Source: Burkholderiales bacterium (GTDB lineage Bacteria; Pseudomonadota; Gammaproteobacteria; Burkholderiales; SG8-41). From it: a stretch of 64,000 nt of DNA. Position numbers and translations under genes: made by a program. The stretch lies in the NCBI GenBank assembly GCA_019634975.1, contig JAHCAI010000001.1:186001-250000 (forward strand). Direction: 5' to 3'. The notes under the pieces are model-generated. The model was not told where the DNA came from. It searched no databases and saw nothing but the letters and a program-made list of their open reading frames with translations. Position 1 is the first letter of the stretch. Each line of letters starts with the position of its first letter. Below, one piece after another: positions 7,186 through 15,900 of this stretch.

Positions 7186-10100
7186 TCGCCATCGGCCAAC
7201 CCGTAAACGATGCCGAGCGGCAGGCAATCGCCTATCTGCGTGACCACCTGCCCAACAGCTACACGATTCTCCACAACTTCGAAATTGCCCGCGACGGTGA
7301 TAAATGGGAGATCGACATCGCGGTATTGGCGCCTCATGCGGCCTACCTGGTGGATGTTAAAGGAACGCGAGGCGTGATCGATGTCTACGGACCGAAGTGG
7401 TATCCGGAAGGGCGCACGCCTTATCCTTCGCCTCTTGCCAAGCTGCGCAGCCATGCACGCGCGCTGAAGGGCATCATCACCGCCAGCCAGCCGACGCGGC
7501 AAGACCTTCAGGCAATCTATGTCGACGTCGCCGTCGTTCTGACGGCACCGGACGCACACTTGAGCGATCGCGACAATCGCGATGCGGGGAGTGTCACCAC
7601 GCTCAAACAGTCGGCAGCGTTTTTTCAAAATACCGCTCGCATTCCTGGAAAGTATTCCAAGGCTATTGCAGTGCTGCATGCGATGGCTATCAAGGCCATA
7701 CAAGGGGTCGCGCGACCACGTTCAGGTCCCCTTCGGTTCGGGAACTGGGAGGTGCAGGAGCGTTTGGGTGGGACGGATGATTACACCGAATACCGCGCTT
7801 TTAATTCCTTTGCTGGAGTGCGCTCAGGCACGGCATTGCTTAGAGTCTACCAAGCCGACCCTTATGCGCCACCAGAGGAGCGTGCGGCACGAAGAAACAG
7901 AATTTCCACGGCATACCGTGCGCTAAGTCAGCTCCCCGGGCATCCAAATATTGTCGGGATCAGGGACTTCTTCGAAACCGAAGAGGGCGACCGTTACGTG
8001 CTTGTGAGTGAGGATATCTCCGGACAGGCGTTACGCGTGCACATCGAGCGCCCCGCACTCGCGCTGACACTCGATCAAAAATATCGTATTGCCGGGGAAT
8101 TGCTGACGTCACTGGCGCATGCACATAGTCATGGCATAGTGCATCGTAACCTTAGCCCTGGAAATTTGTTGTTGGGTCTCGATGGGCGGTTACGTTTAAT
8201 TGGCTTTGATTTTGCCCGAGTCGGCGTAGATCGCAGCCAAACGATCGCACAGGATATTGTTGACGACATTGAGCCGGCGTACTGTGCGCCAGAGGCATAT
8301 CGAGAGCCGAGTAACGCGACCGCAGCTGCTGACATATTCAGTGCGGGCTTGATTGTCTATGAGCTGTTTACCGGGGATAGGCCCTTTAACGGTGATCCGG
8401 CCCTCGTTTTTGACCAAAATGGCATCTTCCCGGTCAAACCATCGACGGCGGTCGCTGAACTCCCCTCGGGTTTTGACAGTTGGCTGCAAGGGTTATGCGC
8501 TTTTGATCCTGGCAAGCGTCCGAGTGCCGCGGAAGCAGGGCAATCTCTGGTGGAGTTGCTGTCACCTCGACCTCAGCATCGGGTGGAAGAGCCTCCTGCG
8601 CCCAAGTTGAGACCTGTAGCCGAGAGCCCTGCGCCTGAGTATCGGGATTTGCCGGCGGGATTCGAGCTGACCCACAAGTTTGTGGTGCAGCGACGGCTCG
8701 GGCGACCGGGCACTTTCGGTGTCGTCTACAAAGTCATTGATACCTTGGGGGATGTAACACGGGCGATCAAGCTGATCCTGCATGACCGTCATTCGACCCT
8801 GGAGCGACTCAAGCGCGAGTATCAACAGCTGGTTCGGATACCCGAGCACCCGAACGTGGTTCGGGTATTGGATGCGGACGTTATCCCGGGTAATGGTCCC
8901 CCTTTTATCCTGTTTGAGTTTGTAGAGGGCAGCGATGTGGGCGAAATGATTGAGCAGCACTTGCTTGCGCCCGAGGACACGCTTGAACTCGCCAAGCAAG
9001 TCGTAGCTGGACTTGTCCATCTGCATCAGCATGGCGTCTTCCACTTCGATATCAAGCCACGTAACCTGCTCTGGACCGATCGCGGCGCGAAAATCATAGA
9101 CTTTAATGTGTCGGTGAAGGCAAGTGATCTGGAGGCCCGTGGTGGCGGCTCGCGACGTTATCTCCCCCCGGATTTTGACCCTGAGGTGATCCCCCATAAT
9201 GGAGAACGAGCCGATCGTGATCTGTATGCGCTTGGGCTGACCGTATATGAGGCGCTTACGGGGCGTTATCCCTGGGAGGCTAGCGTGCCGCCAATCGGGG
9301 TGTCTGCGCCGGATCCGCGAGAGCTATCTGATTTTGCCGATCTTGCGCCGGAGTTCGTTGACGTCGTCCTTAAGGCAATTTCGCCCAAGCGGGCCAATCG
9401 ATATCAGTCTGCGCAAGCCTTATGCGACGCGCTTGATCAGGTGCGCGCTGCTCGCCGGATTGTTGCCGCCGCGAGACCGCAACCGGGTATTGCGTTGACG
9501 GGAAGTGAGGCGAACACAAATCCTTATGTGTCGCACTTGATCACTCTCTACAGTCAAAGCCGAAGGAGTAATGCGGGGACTCGCGGTCTTGATGCGCTGG
9601 GTGAGCAGTCATACGTAGATACAGCCCTGGATCGAGAGCTGGTGCCTGCTGTGTTGGCTGGTGAGTTCCGACTGGTGCTCATTTCAGGGAATGCGGGTGA
9701 TGGCAAGACTGCGTTTCTGCAAAAGCTGGAGAAACAGGCGGAAGCCAACGGCGCAAGCTTTGATCGATCGCCGCCGAACGGCTGCAGATTTACCCTGCGA
9801 GGTCGTTCTTACTTGCTCAACTACGATGGAAGCCAGGACGAGGGTGACAAAAGCAACGATGACGTGTTGCGAGAATTTTTTGAGCCATTTACTGGTGAGC
9901 TTACTGCCGGGGAGAGTAAACGCGAAACACGCCTGATCGCGATCAACGAAGGACGTCTGGTTGATTTTCTTTCCGGTAATGGCGACCGATACCCGGCGTT
10001 GCATGGACTTGTCCTGCGCGGCCTTATGACTGGTCAGCCGGCTGAAGGTATTGCGGTAATTAATCTGAACTTGCGGAGCGTTGTTGCTGACGCTCCTGAG

Positions 10101-11279
10101 GGTTCCATTTTTGAGCGCCAGCTCGCGGGTATGACCGACAAGCGTTTCTGGGCGGCATGTGAAAGCTGTGACCTTAAATCATCTTGTTATGCGCTTCATA
10201 ACGCCAAGAGTTTTCAGGATGACGTTGCCGGGCCAAAGGCAATAGAGCGACTGAAAACGCTATACACCATGACCCACCTGCGGGGTCGCCTGCACATCAC
10301 CATGCGCGACCTGCGTTCAGCCATTTCGTTCATGCTGGTCGGTGATCGAGATTGTGGCGAAATACATGCGCTATACGCGAGTGGGAAACGCGATGAAATC
10401 GCCAGGAGTTACTACTTCAACAGTTGGATGGGTGGGGGTGCGCCTACTTCCGATCGTTTGCTTACTTTGCTGGCGGACGTAGACGTGGGCTTGGCTGAAG
10501 ACCCGCAGTTTGACCGCGGTTTGGATTTCCTCTCACCCGATGATCGGGGACTTTTTCGTTTCGAGCAGCGATCTGCATTTGATCGAGAGGTGATGGGGAG
10601 TTTGTTTGAAGGGCTGCCGCGCGATTTTTCCGGAACGCCCAGCGTGCAACGAAATGCGGCACACCGGGGTTATATTGCGATGGCACGGCGGCGCAATTTT
10701 TTCGAGCGCAGGGATGGTGGTTGGCGGGATATGTTGCCCTACCGCACTGCGGACCAACTTGTGAGTATTGTGCGTGAACGGAAGGTTCCGGAGGACCTGA
10801 CAACACGTGTGCTTCACGCCATTAATCGAGGTGAGGGTCTGTTACGGCCGGAGCGCCTTGCTGGAAGTCTTGCCTTGCAAGTTCGGCAGGTTGAGGGTGG
10901 GACCATTCGGAGCTACCGCCTTTTTCCGCTTGAGCGCTTTACGTTAAGGGTAAAAGACGATGCCGACCGTGCGCGCTTTGTTGAGCATCTCCCGACTGGT
11001 CTTGTTCTTAGGTTTGATATTGGTGTTGCGGCTGCCGAGCCGGCAGAGCTTTTTATCAACCTGGACATGTTTGAGATGCTCGAGCGGCTGAACGAGGGGT
11101 ACCGCCCCAGCGTAGAGGAAATGCAGGGCTATTACCTCAGTCTGGCGGTATTCAAGAATGCACTCAATGCTGCGACATACCGGGAGATCATGCTTACATC
11201 CTCCGGCCATGACTTTTACCGCTTGGAACGGCAAGCAGATGGAAAGCTAGAGATGACTCGGGTGAAGGAGGTAGTCTGA
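7173..11279 (+). CDS. mad6: MADS protein MAD6: NERD, tandem kinase and P-loop ATPase protein
   Basis: A 1368-residue protein starting at TTG 7173, 13 bases inside mad5. Domains in order: NERD nuclease-like (about 12-130; WEIDIAVLAPHAAYLVDVKG); a pseudokinase (about 190-465) with HRNLSPGN for HRDxKxxN, GFD for DFG and no VAIK lysine; a likely active kinase (about 500-760) with glycine loop RLGRPGTFG, AIK at 531-533, HFDIKPRN at 624-631 and DFN at 643-645; then a P-loop ATPase with GNAGDGKT at 839-846. A CxxC..C pattern (CESCDLKSSC) lies further on. In MADS the kinase protein is thought to act in sensing or execution. The stop overlaps the mad7 start by one base. Confidence 0.85.
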   Translation: MAKVIAIGQPVNDAERQAIAYLRDHLPNSYTILHNFEIARDGDKWEIDIAVLAPHAAYLVDVKGTRGVIDVYGPKWYPEGRTPYPSPLAKLRSHARALKGIITASQPTRQDLQAIYVDVAVVLTAPDAHLSDRDNRDAGSVTTLKQSAAFFQNTARIPGKYSKAIAVLHAMAIKAIQGVARPRSGPLRFGNWEVQERLGGTDDYTEYRAFNSFAGVRSGTALLRVYQADPYAPPEERAARRNRISTAYRALSQLPGHPNIVGIRDFFETEEGDRYVLVSEDISGQALRVHIERPALALTLDQKYRIAGELLTSLAHAHSHGIVHRNLSPGNLLLGLDGRLRLIGFDFARVGVDRSQTIAQDIVDDIEPAYCAPEAYREPSNATAAADIFSAGLIVYELFTGDRPFNGDPALVFDQNGIFPVKPSTAVAELPSGFDSWLQGLCAFDPGKRPSAAEAGQSLVELLSPRPQHRVEEPPAPKLRPVAESPAPEYRDLPAGFELTHKFVVQRRLGRPGTFGVVYKVIDTLGDVTRAIKLILHDRHSTLERLKREYQQLVRIPEHPNVVRVLDADVIPGNGPPFILFEFVEGSDVGEMIEQHLLAPEDTLELAKQVVAGLVHLHQHGVFHFDIKPRNLLWTDRGAKIIDFNVSVKASDLEARGGGSRRYLPPDFDPEVIPHNGERADRDLYALGLTVYEALTGRYPWEASVPPIGVSAPDPRELSDFADLAPEFVDVVLKAISPKRANRYQSAQALCDALDQVRAARRIVAAARPQPGIALTGSEANTNPYVSHLITLYSQSRRSNAGTRGLDALGEQSYVDTALDRELVPAVLAGEFRLVLISGNAGDGKTAFLQKLEKQAEANGASFDRSPPNGCRFTLRGRSYLLNYDGSQDEGDKSNDDVLREFFEPFTGELTAGESKRETRLIAINEGRLVDFLSGNGDRYPALHGLVLRGLMTGQPAEGIAVINLNLRSVVADAPEGSIFERQLAGMTDKRFWAACESCDLKSSCYALHNAKSFQDDVAGPKAIERLKTLYTMTHLRGRLHITMRDLRSAISFMLVGDRDCGEIHALYASGKRDEIARSYYFNSWMGGGAPTSDRLLTLLADVDVGLAEDPQFDRGLDFLSPDDRGLFRFEQRSAFDREVMGSLFEGLPRDFSGTPSVQRNAAHRGYIAMARRRNFFERRDGGWRDMLPYRTADQLVSIVRERKVPEDLTTRVLHAINRGEGLLRPERLAGSLALQVRQVEGGTIRSYRLFPLERFTLRVKDDADRARFVEHLPTGLVLRFDIGVAAAEPAELFINLDMFEMLERLNEGYRPSVEEMQGYYLSLAVFKNALNAATYREIMLTSSGHDFYRLERQADGKLEMTRVKEVV

Positions 11280-12949
11280 TGCCTTTGCTTAAGCGTGATC
11301 GGGAGTTTCGGCTTCCGAAAATTAGTCATATTGATTTCAAGCATATCGAGATGGATCGGGTGTTGCTGGGGCTGTTTGAGCGAATTGCGCATGGTGGTTA
11401 TCCGAGTCGCTTCCGGCAGAAGAGAGAGTTGACGGTTAAGGACTTCGTCGACGAAATCATGGAGCACCCGGAGCAATTCAAGGGTTTCAACGCCCACCGG
11501 GAGATCGTAGAGAGATGGGTTGAAACCCATCTAATGGATATCGTAAATAGGGGTAAACGTAATGAGGCTGTAGCCGGGCCAAGGCCATTGCATGGATTTA
11601 CCTATCGGTTCCGCAATCCGAAGCACGCACGAGACTATGGTGCTGCCCAGCAGATTTATGAAGTCTTGGTTCAGGCCCGAAATTCCGCTGGCACACATGC
11701 CATTGAGCACCTGAAATCCTTCTTTTTTGACGGATACGACAAGGTAACCAATAAGGTCGATCCGAATGCCGTCGTAGACATTGAGACCGTAACTCTTCTG
11801 CATTTCCTTAGTCAACGAAAAGACGAGCCGGACACGGGGCAATTAGGAGATCGTTTTGCCCCTCTTTGCATAGGGTCTGCCGATCTGCTGGCGGAAGACG
11901 TCCAGCGTCTTCTTTTCTACCGATCATTCATCCCACGGTCGGTGATGGTGGATTATCTCAAGCTTTTACTCTCGTTTCACACCGCGCTTTACCATTTACG
12001 GTTGCTTAAATTGTTGCCGGCATTGGTGCGTCGTAAGGCCGGTGATCCGATTTGCGAGACAACCACTTGTCCAGTGGATCCGCGCAGAGCAATCAATCCT
12101 CAGGGTGAATGCCCGTATCGATTGGGAATGCTCACGGATCTCACCGGTAATCCGGAATCGGCTGTCGCACACTTGGCGGAACGAAGTGCGGATGCTCATT
12201 ATCGACGTATCCCAGGATTTGTTAGAGCTTATTTTGTTACTAAGAAACTTGATGAGTTTGCGGAAGATCAGATTCGGAAAGGAAAATTGATTCGGCCCCA
12301 GAGAGGGGGCTTTCCTGTCGGGGAAATTCTTGCGTTGCAGCGCGATGCGCTAACAGGTGAGCGCGAGAAGTTTTTTGGTGCGCGGCTCTCCAGTGTTCTG
12401 GAGGATATGGCGGGTGAGGAAAAAGGGCTGGATCCTGAGCTTGCTTCTCTCGCTGAAATGGATCTGTCTGAGTTCGATAAGTACATCGAGTTTTTGGTCG
12501 CGCTACGTGGTGCATTTCATCGGAAGTACATCACCGAGTGCCTGGATACATTGATGCAAAAAAATCGTCTGGGTGCCTTGTTGGTGCAGGGGCGGACGCG
12601 CAATGCGCATCGCCGATTCGTCCTGGATAGTCGATTGCTGGAAGTGTTACTTCAAATTGCTGTACTTCAACCCTCCAATGGCGGGTTTCGTACAGGAGAA
12701 ATGCGGATCGATGAGCTTCTCTCACATTTGCGCGAGCGATACGGCTTATATATTGACCAGTTACCCATGGGTGATGGATTCGGCCCCGCCAGTATTGAAG
12801 ACAGGCAGGCCTTGCGGGATAACGTCAAGGCATTCTTGTCCCGGCTGCGCGAGATAGGATTTTTCCGTGATTTATCAGATGCTTACGTCACGCAGACGGT
12901 GACGCCCCGGTATCGCATTGGTGAAAACGCGCAGGGGGTTGGCGCATGA
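11279..12949 (+). CDS. mad7: MADS protein MAD7: unknown, cysteine-bearing
   Basis: The 556-residue product has no domain I can name. It looks soluble and largely helical, with no signal peptide or membrane segment. Cysteines at 259, 264 and 278 (CETTTC then ECPYR) could bind metal. The C-terminal third (MRIDELLSHLRERYG.. DNVKAFLSRLREIGFF) resembles a winged-helix or scaffold domain. The start overlaps mad6 by one base and the stop overlaps mad8 by four (ATGA), so the product is probably made in step with both ATPases. The MAD7 name rests on position and size. Confidence 0.7.
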   Translation: MPLLKRDREFRLPKISHIDFKHIEMDRVLLGLFERIAHGGYPSRFRQKRELTVKDFVDEIMEHPEQFKGFNAHREIVERWVETHLMDIVNRGKRNEAVAGPRPLHGFTYRFRNPKHARDYGAAQQIYEVLVQARNSAGTHAIEHLKSFFFDGYDKVTNKVDPNAVVDIETVTLLHFLSQRKDEPDTGQLGDRFAPLCIGSADLLAEDVQRLLFYRSFIPRSVMVDYLKLLLSFHTALYHLRLLKLLPALVRRKAGDPICETTTCPVDPRRAINPQGECPYRLGMLTDLTGNPESAVAHLAERSADAHYRRIPGFVRAYFVTKKLDEFAEDQIRKGKLIRPQRGGFPVGEILALQRDALTGEREKFFGARLSSVLEDMAGEEKGLDPELASLAEMDLSEFDKYIEFLVALRGAFHRKYITECLDTLMQKNRLGALLVQGRTRNAHRRFVLDSRLLEVLLQIAVLQPSNGGFRTGEMRIDELLSHLRERYGLYIDQLPMGDGFGPASIEDRQALRDNVKAFLSRLREIGFFRDLSDAYVTQTVTPRYRIGENAQGVGA

Positions 12950-15900
12950 GCCAAGGAATCCGCGAGCTGACACAGGCAGATTTGCTCGATGGCCTGGAAT
13001 CCGTGCTTCTGCCGTGGTTAAAGGAACGTATTCGGACGCGTGAAGCTGGCCACTGCATGCGTATTTCAGATCTGGATCAAGAGTTGATGATTCGGCTTTG
13101 TGGGCGACTGCGGTCTGAGATTGCAGATGTAAATATTGTCATGTTGTCGGACGGCGGCGGTCGAGTGCCAGGGGACATTGTGGTATCCAGCACGAAGCTT
13201 GTGGAGCTGCGAAATCCGAATCCGGATGGAAGCCAGCGGCCGCCACTCCTCGTTTTTGTTCCCAATGACATCCGTGCGTCGGCGGAGGATTCATTTGGTG
13301 TTGCTACGTTCGAGGAAATTCGCGTTCAAGGAATATACGAGACGCTACGCGAACAGTTAGTTGATACGCTCTCCCCGATATTCAGAGACCCTGTCAGGGA
13401 GGTACTGCGAGTAGTTGTGGAAGGAGAAAAGCCCTGGCCCTTTGCCGATAAATTGGCCATCGTCCGTTTCTTACTCACCGCCAAGGTAAACGGTGGTGAT
13501 GCCGAATCAATCGGTGCGGGACTTTATGAGCTCGGTTTGGTCCCCGATTTCGAGCTTCTTGCGCAGCCCGAGCGTGCGGCCGCTCGCGTGTTTAGAAATC
13601 GAGATTGCGTGGAGAGAATTACATGGTCGTCCAGGTCGGAGCGCGGCCGCGCATTAGATTTAGGTTTGTCAAAGCAGGACTTCCGAAAGGAGCTGGGCGA
13701 TTTTCTAGCGGATGCCGGGGTGGAAGACCCGCGACTATGGACACGCGCCATCGTAGTTGATCGCTCCAATTGGTGTTTTGCGTTTAACAAATGGGAATTT
13801 GAGGATGGCGGGGCAAGCCCCGACTCGATCTTTATAGGAGATGTGCAGGTCGACGTGCCTGTTTTCGAGGATTCGGACAATGATTTAGGTCTGTCCGAGC
13901 TCAATGGACAGAGAGTGCTCGTTGTCGGGAAAAATGGATTGCGTAGATTTAGCGTGAGTTTCCGCGTTGATCCGCACCCGTCCCGAGTGCAGGGGTTGCG
14001 TCGATTTGTTGCGCAGGTGATTTCCCGAGAAAACGGGCCCATTGGGTTGGTTCGTCGCAAGGCGGCATGGACCAGGGCAACCGACTCCGCCAAGGTAAGT
14101 TTTTCATCACTTGGTAAGGTTGAATGGGAGGAAGGCTGGCATTTTGTTCGGCTTTTGGCGGAGACGGACAGCGGGGACCTTGTGCCACTAGTGAACGAAA
14201 GCGGCGATCCTGTGCCTTGGAATCCGGCGCCGGATGCTGCAATTGTTCGACCCAATGAGAGTGATGCATTCTATGTGCTGGCTAACGAGGACGTTGAGGT
14301 AGAGCCGCAACAGAGAGCTGTACCGAGAGAGCCGAGTCTTGCGCATGCCCGTATGAGAGCCCAGTTTATTGCCGCAGCGCAAGGCCGGGATCCTGCGGCG
14401 GTAAGCGTTACCAGTGTCGAGTGGCTCGCTCAAAAGGCGTCGGGGCAAGGATTCGGAGCGGGAACCCTTGTAATCAAACTCGGACGCGAAGGAGCGTTTC
14501 ACGTTCCACTATCACCGGTGTTGCTCGATCTCGAGCGACAAATGCTGGCTATGCCGGTGGACGCGATTAGTTGGCGTATGCAGGTTGAGCAGGGCGTTGC
14601 TTGTTCGCCCGTCGTAGAGCTGACTGGCTGGCCTGAAGGACCAGAAGCCCAGCGTTTTGTCGAGGTGAGAAAACGTTATTTTGATTTAGTGCGAGCCTCT
14701 TCGACTGATTTGATTACACAGGGGTTGGACCCAGCCATTGCAAAGCCGCTGGCGATTGACTATGCAAGTTCGTATCTGGATATGCTTCAGTCCATTATCA
14801 AGAGAGCGAACAGTGCAGAGGGTCTAGATGCTCAAGCAGCACTTCTTGATCTGCGACGGATTCTCTCGGTGGATTCTGTCCGCATAGTCATCACTGACTA
14901 CCGTGATCGTTACCGAGAGGCTGCACTGGTCTCCCCCCTAAATCCACTAAGGGCGATTTGGTTTTCGACTTGGGCCCGGGTTGGGGATGGCTGGCTTCAG
15001 GTGGCGGCACGGGGAGCGAGGGAATTTTTGGGGCCGACGCGCGACGCGCTGCTCCGGCAGTTAGCCCCTGCAGCATTTCCGCCAGTCATTCCGACTGAAT
15101 CAGGGCGCGTGTTGACGGCCGTAGATAACCTAAATCAATTCTGGTCCCTCTATGCGCCCTCAGGGGAGACAGATCCGCGTGGTTTGGTTGGGGAGGTATG
15201 CACGGCTATGGGGTTGCCTGAGCCTGCGATCGGTGGCGCGTTGATCGACGGAGCGTATTTGGCTTCCAGGGCGCAGCGATATCTGGCGCAACATCCTTAT
15301 GTGCGAACCTTCGTTGTAAATGCATTTAACGCAGGGCGAGCGACAGTTCTCGCGGACATGCTACTCGATCTTCAGCGGCGTCCAGCGTTTTCCGATTTGA
15401 GATACGACATTCGGTTGTTTGTGCCGGATCCGGATACACCTGGGGTAGGAGAGGCTCTGATTGATTTACTGTCGCCTGAGTCCGGCACAACTGGACGTGA
15501 AGCTGATGCATTTGTGACCCCGACGGAAAGCCACCTGAGACCAAAACTGAGGCTGGCAATTCGTTCAACTTCGGAGTTCCGTGATTCACCGGAAGACCAT
15601 GGGGCGCACATTTCAATGTTGTTTGATGTCTTCCCGGCAGAGGAGATACAGGTAATTAGACCTGCGCCACTCACGGAAATGTCTGCGGTCTATGGTCTTG
15701 TTCAGAGATTTGCAGTCGGTTACACCGAAGACGATGACTTCGTCGCTTGGCATCGACGGCCCATGCATGGCCCAGCGAGCCCATTGGAAGGTGATGAGGA
15801 ACTGTCCGATCTATTGTCCGGACTTGCGCGGACAATGTCGAGTGCCACTGCGATGGTCGCTACCGGGCAAGTTGGTGTTGATCTACGTCCTGTTGTGACA

